The notes under the pieces: model-generated
Database searches by the model: none
Seen by the model: the letters and a program-made list of their open reading frames with translations, nothing else
What the model was told of the DNA's origin: nothing
Program-made: the position numbers and the translations under genes
Shown here: one piece after another, positions 21,629 to 31,010 of the stretch
Layout: each line of letters opens with the position of its first letter
How positions within the stretch are numbered: position 1 is the first letter of the stretch
Assembly: GCA_039090855.1 (NCBI GenBank)
Contig: CM076996.1
Span: 43,552,469 to 43,616,468, forward strand
Direction of reading: 5' to 3'
Length of the DNA stretch: 64,000 nt
From: Macrothele yani
Taxonomy: Eukaryota > Arthropoda > Arachnida > Araneae > Macrothelidae

Positions 21629-22131
21629 TGTGACGTACCTGCCAGCAGGACGCACACGACATAAAGGCAGATAGTAGTCAGAACAAACGTCCGCGTAGCT
21701 CAATTGGTAGAGTGACTTATTCCGGAATGAGGGTATCCGGGTTCGAATCCTGGCGTGGACAGAAATGACGGAGAAATTTACTTCGTTATAATGGCGCCCG
21801 AACTATCCGGATGACCCGACCGTTCAAAATCTCGCAATGGTGTGATGTTATTTCCACACCGCGAGATAGGAAAAATCAGAGAATCCCTTCTCCAGCGCTT
21901 CGAAAAATAAATGTGTGTGACGTTGCATTCCACACACCAGATTGACTGGGAGTTCTCAAGTGCACGTTCTACAGTGGATGGCTGCCTGCAACGATTCATG
22001 GTCACGGCTGACCCGTGGGCCATGCCCCGGCCCCTCTTTCGGGGGGGGGGAGATGTGACGTACCTGCCAGCAGGACGCACACGACATAAAGGCAGATAGT
22101 AGTCAGAACAAACGTCCGCGTAGCTCAATTG
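21629..22131 (+). mobile_element. TRIM (miniature LTR element), copy A, 3' LTR truncated
   Basis: The 5' LTR 21629-21790 begins TGTGACGTACC and ends gttata. One base later TGGCGCCCGAAC (21792-21803) matches the 3' end of tRNA-Lys, a classical primer-binding site. The ~250-bp interior encodes nothing recognisable and ends in a purine-rich run (cgggggggggagatg) directly before a second TGTGACGTACC at 22054. The 3' LTR is cut after 78 bp (22131). The same element is complete at 27283-27870. Confidence 0.85.
21689..21760 (+). tRNA. tRNA-like gene inside the TRIM LTR (Arg-CCG-like, probably not a functional tRNA)
   Basis: 72 nt that fold as a tRNA: acceptor GTCCGCG/CGTGGAC (7 bp with one G-T), D arm GCTC/GAGT, T arm CCGGG-TTCGAAT-CCTGG. 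The anticodon stem is only 4 bp (CTTA/TGAG) around an 8-nt loop TTCCGGAA; U33 followed by CCG would read arginine. A box TAGCTCAATTGG and B box GGTTCGAATCC are intact. Lying in a transposon LTR, it more likely acts as a pol III promoter or a captured tRNA than as a translation tRNA. Confidence 0.6.
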
Positions 22132-22349
22132 GTCGCATCTGTCGAAAAACTGCCATAAACCAAGATGGTCTCCGTGCAGCAGGGAAGTCAGGCGACGACT
22201 GAGGGCGGCACAAGATTTTTTTTTTTTTTTAAGAAAATGGATTATGTATTATCCGGCTTTCAATTAAAGTATTTAGACCCTCCACTTCTATCACAAATAG
22301 TAGCAATACTTATTGTCTAACGTTCTTTGGGAGCGAAGAGGAGGAGGAT

Positions 22350-22515
22350 TAACATGGCTCGTCCCTAATTTAGAGCTATACTTGTTCCAGGGAAAAGGGA
22401 GAGCCAGTACAGTAAGACAAACATAACATACACGCCTCGTCGGGATTCGAACCCGGATCCATCTCGGAAAAATCGTCAAAACCTGGCGGTTAGACCACTG
22501 CGTTACCGGAGCGGC
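22350..22515 (-). repeat. SINE, diverged and 3' truncated
   Basis: Minus-strand copy from gtccctaatttagagc through an intact B box (gggattcgaaccc) to the head gcgttaccggagcggc; the tail is missing. Confidence 0.8.
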
Positions 22516-22537
22516 TTGCCCAGAGGTTAGTAATTGT

Positions 22538-22760
22538 TTTTTTGTTTTTTTTTATTGGAGGTTTAACGACCACCGTGAGCAACTCAATGGGCTATAAGCA
22601 GTCGCCCGTCCCTAATTTAGGGTCACTGGTTCCAGGGAAGGGAGAGAGCCAGTGCCGTAAGACAAACACAACATTCATGCCTCACCGGGATTCGAACCCG
22701 AACCCCGTTCGGACGAATGATCAGAGGCCATCGCTTAGACCACTGCGCCACCGGGGCGGC
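22538..22760 (-). repeat. tRNA-Leu-like SINE, recent
   Basis: Full-length minus-strand copy with a perfect 13-bp duplication ggttagtaattgt at 22525-22537 and 22761-22773. Confidence 0.96.
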
Positions 22761-23268
22761 GGTTAGTAATTGTCTCACTCAGACTATGGCTCGTCCCTAA
22801 TAATAACAGGGGAAAGAGTAAGAAGGCTCTGCTACTATATTCATTCCGCTAGAATTCATTTCACTTTTCCTTTTTTTTTTTTAACTCTCTCCATCGGGGG
22901 ATGCAGGAGGAAAGAATCTTGTTGAATGCATTATCGATCGAATGAAAAATTGACTTTGACATAGATTTGAAGACACTTGTTGGTAATTTAATTTTGCGAA
23001 AAATAGAGCACACAAAATAAAAATTTAATTTCATTTTCATTAGACCAGTAAGTAAATTAATGTGGTTTCCATTAGTTTCTTTCTAAATAGTTTATAGTTT
23101 ATTTTTACATCTTGAAATAACTATTATTGAATAAAAGCAATATGTTTGGCCATGTACACAAAGAATAAAAAATTCTGGAGGCCAACCTAGGGCGCCAAAC
23201 ACCCTAGCACCAGCCCTGGTGGCTACATGGACATGAAAATACAGCACATCAGTGTCAATGATTACGCC

Positions 23269-23495
23269 GCCGCCCCGGTGGCGCAGTGGTCTAAGGCGTT
23301 GGCCTCTGATCATTCGTCCGTAAGGGGTCCGGGTTCGAATCCCGGTGAGGCATGGATGTTGTGTTTGTCTTACGGCACTGGCTCTCTCCCTTCCCTGGAA
23401 CCAGTGACCCTAAATTAGGGACGGGCGACTGCTTATAGCCCATTGAGTTGCTCACGGTGGTCGTTAAACCTCCAATCAAAAAAAAAAAAAAAAAA
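23269..23495 (+). repeat. tRNA-Leu-like SINE, recent
   Basis: Full-length plus-strand copy with a perfect 12-bp duplication aatgattacgcc at 23257-23268 and 23496-23507 and a long pure A tail. Box A TGGCGCAGTGG and box B GGTTCGAATCC are both consensus. Confidence 0.97.
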
Positions 23496-23507
23496 AATGA
23501 TTACGCC

Positions 23508-25040
23508 CCCCCCCCTTTTTGAAGTAAAAGTTCAAAATCGAAACTTCTACTGTCCGTCACCGTCTGTCATGACACGCAAAGACGTTTTCTCTGCACAATG
23601 AGTAGAAAGTGTCGTTTTTGAACTTTAATTGTGCTAAGCAAACGTAAAAAAATGCTTGCTTACTCTGTTCCCCGATATAGCAAGAGGTGATTAAGTAATG
23701 GCAAAACATGCATTTTAAGTGAAATTAATTCCAGAAATCATTACTGCCGTATCTCACTCTACCGCAGGGAAACAATTTTACGTGTCACTGAAACAGCGCC
23801 GATTCTATCGCGGACAGATTTAGAACAGAGTTTGAAATTTAATTTCACCTAAAAAAATTAAGGGGGGGATCTCCGTTGATTCATCTTGAAGGAAGGAAGG
23901 AGAGACTGTCGAAATAGGGAAACACGCATTTCGTTAAGAAAAATTCTTTAATAAATACGAAGTCGCTTTTTTGCATCATTACGCAGAAATGAAAAACGAA
24001 CATTATCAGAAAACAATTAAAATGAGGAATACACTCAGGAAGAAAAATAATAATAATAAAACAGAACTTCGCCAGGACAATTCAAAACTCGGAAAATCAC
24101 GGAATATTTTCATTTCCACCGATTCCAAAATATTTTAGCCGGCGGAAGGACCACGCAGATATCCAGTAATACAACGAAATCCGGTAAAAAGCTTTTTCCG
24201 ACCAGAAGACAACAACAAAATCCGAAAACTGGGCAAATATGCAATTGCATTCAATTTTTTAAAACATTTGAACACTTTTAGAACATTTAGTGCAACTCCA
24301 CAGTTTCAGTGATCACAAGAATATGCTTCTGCATAATTTTCGGAGGGAAAAGAAAAGTAACAAGAAATATGACACCGAATTTTCGGCTGTAATGAGCACG
24401 TCTTTTGAATCCGTTCTGGCGCGAATTAAATTTATCAGAGCTATTCAAAGTCAATAGAACCGGTTAGGAAAATGATCAACCGGTTACTACAATTGATAAA
24501 ACATCCACAAATAGAAACATCTACTTAATTTCATCAGCGGCAAAAAAGCATGTTACGAAAGTTAACAAATGACGCACAAAAAGTTTCTCATAGCACAAGG
24601 AAGGTATCAGAGACAAACAGATTTTCAAATCTAACAGTTAAAAGAAGAAACTTCGAAAAGGAAGCATGATATAAGTCTACCTCTGTGAGCTGAAGAATTT
24701 TACATAATGTAAAAGTTGAATATAGGAGAAAAATATTCATGGAAAAAGCTATGCTAAGGATTTTTTTTTTTTTTTTTTTTCAAATGCGTCTCCCGGAAGC
24801 AGAGATAGCGAAAAAAAAGTTTCGATATTTACGAACCTACCAGAAAGTCTTTGCATTATTTAAAGAGAATAAAGCTCCACGCCTCTATTGTATAGCGAAT
24901 GGCATACAGTAAAAAAGAAATTTCTCAGTAGTGATTTTAGAAGCTGCGATACAGCTGCAAACTGAAGTACGCAAACACCACCTACCGACATAACTGTGAA
25001 CTACAAAATTCGGATGCACTTTAGACTTCGGGCCCCTGTC
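23508..25040. other. No recognisable gene or repeat
   Basis: About 1.5 kb of AT-rich, single-copy-looking DNA with a T run at about 24761-24780. No reading frame or element was recognised. Confidence 0.35.
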
Positions 25041-25063
25041 GTCTGCTTTAACCAACGCGCCGG

Positions 25064-25191
25064 ATGGAATCTCGGGAGAAACGTTTCGCGATCGGTGGCG
25101 CCGCAGCTGCGTCGGCGTCGCTGCGTGCATTACGTAATCGGGGTGTTGCTTGTGCGGGACGAGTTTTAAGGACCCGAAATATGCGGCATAG
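25064..25191 (+). CDS. Candidate CpG-rich first exon
   Basis: The stretch 25040-25200 is markedly GC- and CpG-rich compared with kilobases of AT-rich DNA on both sides. An ATG at 25064 opens about 43 codons beginning MESREKRFAIGGAAAASAS, Arg/Ala-rich, up to ATAG|GTAATT at 25191/25192, a plausible splice donor. The minus strand is also open here, so the composition alone could explain the frame. No homology is recognised; it could equally be a CpG-rich promoter patch. Confidence 0.25.
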
Positions 25192-25409
25192 GTAATTCTT
25201 TAAAGGAATGGGTTTATGGAATGTGAGTAGTTCAGGTGTTGTTAAATATTTATAACGACGGAAAAGAAGTGTTTCCTCCTCATTGAGAACCTGTCTACCT
25301 AGTACGAATATTGAAGTGGAAAACATGACGTACTAGGGAAGAACTGTTTGATGATACCAATCATCACCTCAAAACAGTGTTCAGAGGAAATTCTTGTAAA
25401 CGAAAACGT

Positions 25410-26209
25410 GAACTTACGCCTTCTGGTGGCAGACTTGTGCGTTAAGAAAAATTTGAAATTATATGAGAAACATTTTTCAGCGGAATCGCTCTCCAACAAA
25501 GAAAGTTTTTCTGAAATCGGACTCTTAGAAGTAGAGATATCGACAAAAATAAGGTATGCATCTACGCTCTCTGGTGGAAAAAAACATGCATTATTTTAAG
25601 AAGCAAACATTCTCGAAAGGTTTTTCGATGTGAGCGGTATTAGGATACGAAAAGATATTTTCAATCGGGTTTTTAGGAGCTAAGATTTCGCTGCAAATAC
25701 ATCAGAAGCAGGAATTAACGCTTACGCTCCCTGGTGGCCAAACCATTCTATACCAAATATACGACATTATATGCAAAACATTTCCCATCAGGAGCTGTAT
25801 GCGATACAGAATTTTTCAAATCGGAGTTTTAGAAGCAAAGATATCGGGGAAAACGAAATTTGCCATTACGCCTCCTAGCGGACAGTCTATGAATTACTTG
25901 AAAATTTTGAAATTATACGAAAAACATTTCGCACCGGAAGCACTATCCAACAAAGAAGGACTTTTTCAAATTGGACTATTAGAAGCAGAGATATTGGCAA
26001 AAATAAGATACATATCTATGCCCCTGGTGAAGAAATTATGCATTATTTTAAGAAGAAAATATTCCGAAAAGGTTTATCGAAGTGAGGGGCATCGGTCCAC
26101 GAAAGAATTTTTTCAATCGAGATTTTGGAAGCTCAGCTTTTGCTGCAAATGCTTCAGAAGCAGAAATTAACACTCACTTTCCCTGGTGACCAAACCATTA
26201 TTTATCAAA
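25410..26209. repeat. ~150-bp tandem repeat with CTCF-like motif, left block
   Basis: A phrase of the form acgc(c/t)ccctggtggc recurs at about 25425, 25570, 25727, 25871, 26015 and 26171, so the spacing is 144-157 bp. Between these lie shared strings such as aaatcggactyttagaagcagagat and attatatgcaaaacatttccc. Units are diverged by roughly a quarter or more of positions. The block resumes after the mariner insertion at 28122. The copy at 25721-25740 reads cttacgctccctggtggcca. Confidence 0.7.
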
Positions 26210-27313
26210 TATTGGGTTGGTGCGAATGAAATGCCCGGCGCGATAGAGCGGTGGAGACAGGCCCAAACCACAGCGGAATGGAACCACCCACAGGTGTTGC
26301 GGGTATTACTTCACAGAGTTACTATAAATAGCTAGCAAGTGTGTGAAGAACAAGGTTCAGGCGTGGTTTGTTTGGAGGTAACATGGCTTGCAAAGGAAAC
26401 ATGCAGACGCCGGATTTGAGAGTCATCTTCCTGTATGAATTTAAACTGGGCCATTCTGAAGGAATCGCAGCTCGAAACGTTAACAAAGCGCTTGGGGAGA
26501 ATACAGCCAACGAACAAACAATTCGGCGATGGTTTGTGACGTTTCGAAGCGGAGATACGGACCTGCAAAACGAAGCACGTGGGCACCGACTTGTTGCTGT
26601 TTCTGACGATGTTCTGTTACGTGTGGTTGAAGCAGATCCCCAAAAAACGTGTCGTGAGACAGCGGCAGAGGTAGGTGTCCACTACACGACACTTGTTTGG
26701 CGTCTGACTGCATTGGGTAAGGCCAAAAAGCTGGACATGTGGCTGCCGCATGAGTTGACAACAGCCAACAAGACTAGGCGTCTGGAAGTCTGCACGTCGC
26801 TGCTTGCCAGGAATAAACAGGAACCTCTACTGCATCGAATTGTCACCTGCGACGCAAAGTGTGTCCTTTATGATAATTGGAAACGATCTGCACAACGGTT
26901 AAGCAAGGCACAGCCTGCTGGACGGCATCCTAAACCACCCCCTGCTGGACGGCATCCTAAGCCACCCCCTACACACCAAGAAGATGATGCTCCTTGTCTG
27001 GTGTTCCACAGCCGGGATAATTCATCGGAGTTTCCTGGCAAGAGGCTAAACCATCACTGCAGAACGTTATTGCGCTGAATTACATCAGATGCACCGGAAA
27101 TTGCTGCAGAAACAACCGACTTTGGTCAACAGACATGGTGTTTTTCTGCTTCAGGAAAACGCCCGCCCTCATATCACACAACGAACGATGCTGACAATAA
27201 GTGCCTTGAGCTATGAAGCACTGCCTCATCCTGCTAATTCCCCCGACTTGTCTCGGACAGACTATCATCTGTTTCGTCGCATTATAACGAAGTAAATTTC
27301 TCCGTCATTTTTG

Positions 27314-27385
27314 GTCTACGCCGGGATTCGAACCCGAGGCCGCTTATTCCGGAACAAGTCGCTCTACCAACTGAGCTACGCAGAC
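27314..27385 (-). tRNA. tRNA-like gene in the TRIM 3' LTR (Arg-CCG-like)
   Basis: 72-nt cloverleaf on the minus strand: GTCTGCG/CGTAGAC acceptor, GCTC/GAGC D stem, TCGGG-TTCGAAT-CCCGG T arm. It has a 4-bp anticodon stem (CTTG/TAAG) with an 8-nt loop TTCCGGAA. A and B boxes are consensus. Differs from the other LTR copy by one base (loop TACC versus TAAC in plus-strand reading). Confidence 0.6.
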
Positions 27386-27690
27386 GTTTATTCTGATTCC
27401 TATCTGCCTTTATGTCGTGTGCGTCCTGCTGGCAGGTACGTCACATCTCCCCCTCGAAAGAGGGCCGGGGGCATGGCCCACGGGTCAGCCGTGACCATGA
27501 ATCGTTGCAGGCAGCCATCCACTGTAGAACGTGCACTTGAGAACTCCCAGTCAATCTGCTGTGTGGAATGCAACATCACACATTTATTTTTCGAAGCGCT
27601 GGAGAAGGGATTCTCTGATTTTTCCTGTCTCGCGGTGTGGAAATAACATCACACCAATGCGAGATTTTGAACGGCCGGGTCATCCGGATA

Positions 27691-27702
27691 GTTCGGGCGC
27701 CA
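27691..27702 (-). promoter_or_regulatory. Primer-binding site matching tRNA-Lys
   Basis: On the element's sense strand TGGCGCCCGAAC equals the first 12 nt of the well-known tRNA-Lys(UUU) primer-binding site; the next bases (TATCC) no longer match. It starts one base after the LTR, as expected for reverse-transcription priming. Confidence 0.75.
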
Positions 27703-27734
27703 TTATAACGAAGTAAATTTCTCCGTCATTTTTG

Positions 27735-27806
27735 GTCTACGCCGGGATTCGAACCCGAGGCCGCTTATTCCGGAACAAGTCGCTCTAACAACTGAGCTAC
27801 GCAGAC
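27735..27806 (-). tRNA. tRNA-like gene in the TRIM 5' LTR (Arg-CCG-like)
   Basis: Same 72-nt structure as at 27314-27385. The only change falls in the D loop (GTTGTTAGAG in place of GTTGGTAGAG), which alters the conserved GG of the A box region. Near identity of the two LTR copies implies recent insertion. Confidence 0.6.
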
Positions 27807-28121
27807 GTTTGTTTATTCTGATTCCTATCTGCCTTTATGTCGTGTGCGTCCTGCTGGCAGGTACGTCACAGCATGAATCACTTCCTGTCTGGATAATAGT
27901 TCACGACAGACAACGGGGTTCAACGTGCAGTTGATGACTTCTTCGGGTCCCAGCCACAAGACTTTTTTTCGTTCCGGGATCATGGCCTTGCCGGACAGAT
28001 GGCAACTATGTGTCGATGCCGAGGGGGATTATTTTGCCTAGGTAAGTTGTCCTACTTTTCCGTTCTCGCCGTCCACGTGTGCTGGTCCTTTGCCGGAAAT
28101 TTGTTTCTCCCCAACCCAATA

Positions 28122-29215
28122 TTACAAATTATATGCAAAGCATTTCCCACCAAGAATATCCGGTGCAGAAAGAATTTTTCAAATCGGGGATTTAGAAGCA
28201 GAAATATCGGGGGAAACGCAATTTACCTTTACGCTCCCTAGCGAAAAGTATGAATTACTTGAAATTATATGAAAATAATTTCCCACCTGAATCTCTATCC
28301 AACAAAGATGGAATTTTTCAAATCGGACTCTTAGAGGCAGAGATATTGACCAAAGTAAGATATACATCTACGCCCCCTGGCGGAGAAACTATGCATTATT
28401 TTAAGAAGGAAATGTTACGAAAAGGTTAACTGACGTGAATGGTTTCGATCCACGAAATAATTTTTTCAATCGAGATTTTAGAAGCTCTGATTTTGCTGCA
28501 AACGTATCAGAAGCAGAAATTAACACTCACGCCCCCTGGTGGCCAAATCCTTTTTTACTTACAATTATTTTTTCAATCGAGATTTTATAAGCTCTGATTT
28601 TGCTGCAAATGTATCAGAAGCAGAAATTAACACTCAGCCGCCTCGGTGGCACAGTGGTCTAAGCGATCGCCTCTGATCATTCGTCCGTAAGGGGTCCGGG
28701 TTCGAATCCCGGTGAGGCATGGATGTTGTGTTTGTCTTACGACACTGGCTCTTTCCCTTCCCTGGAACCAGTGACCCAAAATTAGGGACGGGCGACTGCT
28801 TATAGCCCACTGAGTTGCTCACGGTGGTCGTTAAATTTCCAATAAAAAAAAAAAAATTAACACACTCACGCCCCCTGGTGGCCAAATCCTTTTTTACTTA
28901 CAATTAGAAATTATATGCAAACGATTTCCCATCAGGGGCTGTATCCGGTGCGGAAAGAATATTTCAAATCCGAGTTTTAGAAGCAGAGATATCGGGGAAA
29001 ACGCAATTTACTTTTACGCCCCCTAGCGGAAAATCTATGCGTAACTTGAAAAAGTGACTATACCTAAAATAGTCTTCGACAAAAATGGAATCGAAAGGTA
29101 AAAGAATTTTGTCAATCGGATGTCTAGAAGCAAATACATGTATATGGAATAAAATGTATTTCGAATTCGGCATCATCCACATTTACGGCCTCTAGCGGCG
29201 AAATTTTGCACCGTA
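28122..29215. repeat. ~150-bp tandem repeat with CTCF-like motif, right block
   Basis: Continuation of the block at 25.4-26.2 kb. Motif positions are about 28237, 28371, 28531, 28870, 29016 and 29190. The copies at 28527-28545 and 28866-28884 read, on the minus strand, TGGCCACCAGGGGGCGTGA, which matches the vertebrate CTCF core consensus almost base for base. Units also share gaaattatatgcaaa and agaagcagagatatcgggg. A SINE interrupts at 28637-28852. Confidence 0.7.
28637..28852 (+). repeat. tRNA-Leu-like SINE inserted in the tandem repeat
   Basis: Plus-strand full-length copy. Flanks aaattaacactca (28624-28636) and aaattaacacactca (28853-28867) form the target duplication, with a 2-bp expansion on the right. 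Confidence 0.93.
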
Positions 29216-29800
29216 TAAAAAAAAAAACGAAATAAAGAATCATCATTCTCACATTTCAAGCTTCTCAATGCAAAAAGAATGTTTGAAATCGGACTAATAG
29301 TTGCAGAGATATTGTGTCCACAGACAGACGGACAAACCGATAACATAAGCACGACCTTTTTTTTGCAAAAGACGTGCTAAAAGGAGAACAGTTTTAAACT
29401 AATATGGCAATCACGACAGCTTTCCAAAATTTTCAAAAGCGGTTCTCCGTCCCCAAGACGGAAGAATGGCTGCTATGTCCAGAGGATTGCCGATCATCCT
29501 TAGCCCGATCTAGTAGCTGGTCCGGTGAGGAGCAACTGCGAGGAATCGTCCCCCGAAATGTTGAATTTTTGGCCAAGACTGCACACAATTCGTTTCCCGT
29601 TGATCTTATTTTCAGATTTCTGAGAGATTTTGAACAACAAATTAACTTCGCGGGGAATTTTTAAGTAAAATATTCTGTTGAGCAGCTTAAGTGAAAAAAA
29701 AATAATCTCCCGATTGAATTCTTGTTTTTTACGCTTTCCAACCGTAAGTTGAAGAAGCGTACTCCAGCCTTTTCCGTCCGTCTGTCCGTCTGTCTGTCTG
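29216..29800. other. Junction between two tandem arrays; small unassigned frame
   Basis: Begins with an A run and contains cagacagacggacaaaccg at about 29325, a phrase that seems to end the preceding repeat. An 86-codon plus-strand frame at 29404-29664 has no recognisable domain. A (tccg/tctg)n run at 29776-29800 leads into the 147-bp array. Confidence 0.35.
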
Positions 29801-29804
29801 TCGG

Positions 29805-30880
29805 CACGATAACTCACGTAAAAATGGTTCGATTTCGATAAAATTTTAGTATGTGGTAGGGAACCACCAGGGGACGAACCCTATTGAAAATGGGTGAAGT
29901 GGGGTCAAAGGTCACGCCATAAGAGCGGGATCCATACAATTGCCCATGCGTCATAACTTGCGTAAAATATGGTTCGATTTCAATGAAATTTTAGTATGTG
30001 GTAGGGGACCACCTGGGAACGAACCCTATTGAAAATAAATGAAATGAGGTCAAAGGTCAGGACATAGGAGCGGGATCCATTCCATTTCCTTTATGCATCA
30101 TAACTTGCGTAAAAATTGTTCGATTTCGATGAAATTTTGGTATGTTGTAAGGAACCACCTGGGAACAAAACCTATTGAAAATGGGCGGAATGGGGTCAAA
30201 GGTCAGGACATAAAAGCGGGATCCATTTCATTGCCTTTATGCGTCATAACATGCGTAAATATGGTTCGATTTCGATGAAATTTTAGTATGTGGTAGGGAA
30301 CCACTGGGCACAAACCCTATTGAAAATGGGCGAATGGGGTCAAAGGTCAGGCAGGGCATAAGAGCGGGATTTATTCCATTGCCTTTATGCGTCATAACTT
30401 GCGTAAAAATGGTTCGATTTCGATGAAATTTTAGTATTTGGTAGGGAGCCACTGGGGACGAACCCTATTGAAAATGGGCGAAATGGGGTCAAAGGTCAGG
30501 ACACTGGAGTGGGATCCATTCCATTGCCCTTGCGCATCATAGCATCATAACTTACCTAAAAATGTTTCGATTGCGACAAAACGTTATCATGTTGTTCCGG
30601 AGGTATAGTGAACCGGTTTTGTTGAATATCAACGAAATGGGGGTCAAAGGTCATTGCACAAAAGCAAGATTTATTCCACAGCCATTATTCTCATAACTTG
30701 CGTAAAACTGCTTCTATTGCGACAAAACTTTAGTATGTTATTCTTGAGGTATACTGAACCGGTTCTGTTGAATATCATCGAAATGGGGTCAAAGGTCAGG
30801 ACACAGGAACGAGATTTATTCCACAGCCATTATCCTCATAACTTGAGTAATAATTTCTGGTATGTTGAAAAGCGTATCAT
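29805..30880. repeat. 147-bp tandem array with a DR1-like site in each unit
   Basis: The phrase cataacttgcgtaaaa recurs at 29952, 30099, 30245, 30393, 30546, 30693 and 30837, a mean spacing of about 147 bp. Each unit contains GGGTCAAAGGTCA or, at 30047-30059, AGGTCAAAGGTCA, an exact direct repeat of AGGTCA spaced by one base. Seven such sites lie at 29902, 30047, 30193, 30337, 30486, 30641 and 30786. The last two units are the most diverged from the rest. No coding capacity. Confidence 0.85.
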
Positions 30881-30975
30881 AATCAATGCATTACATGATT
30901 TTAATAAATTCTTACTAGTGTTCTTGATTAAGAAAAGCACATTTTAAACAACAGAAAGTCTGTTCTTCGGTTGCA

Positions 30976-31010
30976 AAAAAAAAAAAAAAAAAAAAGAAAA
31001 AAAGAAAAAA
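30976..31010 (+). repeat. A-rich tract
   Basis: A run of about 20 A followed by gaaaaaaagaaaaaaa; could be a retroposon tail, but no body is recognised to its left. Confidence 0.5.

Larger units (their letters stand above)
21288..23218. mobile_element. Second hAT element, non-autonomous, host to a TRIM and SINEs
   Basis: The left end CAGGGCCGGTTTAACC and right end gctagcaccagccctg-type sequence (ccctagcaccagccctg finishing at 23218) are loosely inverted. Flanking octamers gtgactac (21280-21287) and gtggctac (23219-23226) match at 7 of 8. No transposase is visible. Removing the TRIM copy (21629-22131) and the SINEs leaves roughly 1 kb of element. Confidence 0.7.
27283..27870 (-). mobile_element. 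TRIM (miniature LTR element), copy B, complete
   Basis: 588 bp on the minus strand, with 5' LTR 27704-27870 (~167 bp), interior 27446-27703 and 3' LTR 27283-27445 (~163 bp). LTRs run from TGTGACG to gttata. A 4-bp target duplication gcat flanks it (27279-27282, 27871-27874) and lies in the mariner codons for Arg-Met. The primer-binding site TGGCGCCCGAAC (complement of 27691-27702, tRNA-Lys type) follows the 5' LTR by one base, and the purine run GAGGGGGAGA precedes the 3' LTR. No gag or pol coding capacity. Mobilisation by an autonomous Ty3/gypsy-type element elsewhere is inferred. Confidence 0.9.
26368..28055 (+). pseudogene. mariner transposase, interrupted by TRIM
   Basis: The N-terminal helix-turn-helix part (LYEFKLGHSEGIAARNVNKA, NEQTIRRWFVTFRSGD) and WLPHELT are followed by HRIVTCDAKC, the mariner TGDEKW position with the catalytic Asp kept. 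The second motif, usually HDNARPH, reads QENARPH, so Asp is replaced by Glu; the third is NSPDLSRTDYHLF. A 27-bp in-frame duplication (26914-26967; repeat PAGRHPKPP) and a frameshift near 27060 are present. The TRIM lies between FRR and MNHFLS; the C-terminal part resumes at 27871 and ends near 28050 with the family ending LPDRWQLCVDAEGDYF. Not functional. Confidence 0.88.
26212..28119 (+). mobile_element. mariner-like element 1, split by a TRIM
   Basis: Flanked by TA (26210-26211 and 28120-28121). The left terminal repeat TTGGGTTGGTGCGAATGAAA is mirrored by ccccaacccaa on the right. Excluding the 588-bp TRIM plus its 4-bp duplication, the element is about 1.3 kb, normal for mariner. It inserted into the tandem repeat at 25.4-29.2 kb. 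Confidence 0.9.

Noticed and set aside
21778..22128. 116-codon minus-strand frame and its relative at 27311-27646
   Set aside because: Both are translations of the TRIM LTR and interior; they have no conserved domain and cross the tRNA-like sequence and primer-binding site.
29404..29664. 86-codon frame between the two arrays as a gene
   Set aside because: No domain, no codon or splice evidence, and it abuts repeat edges on both sides.
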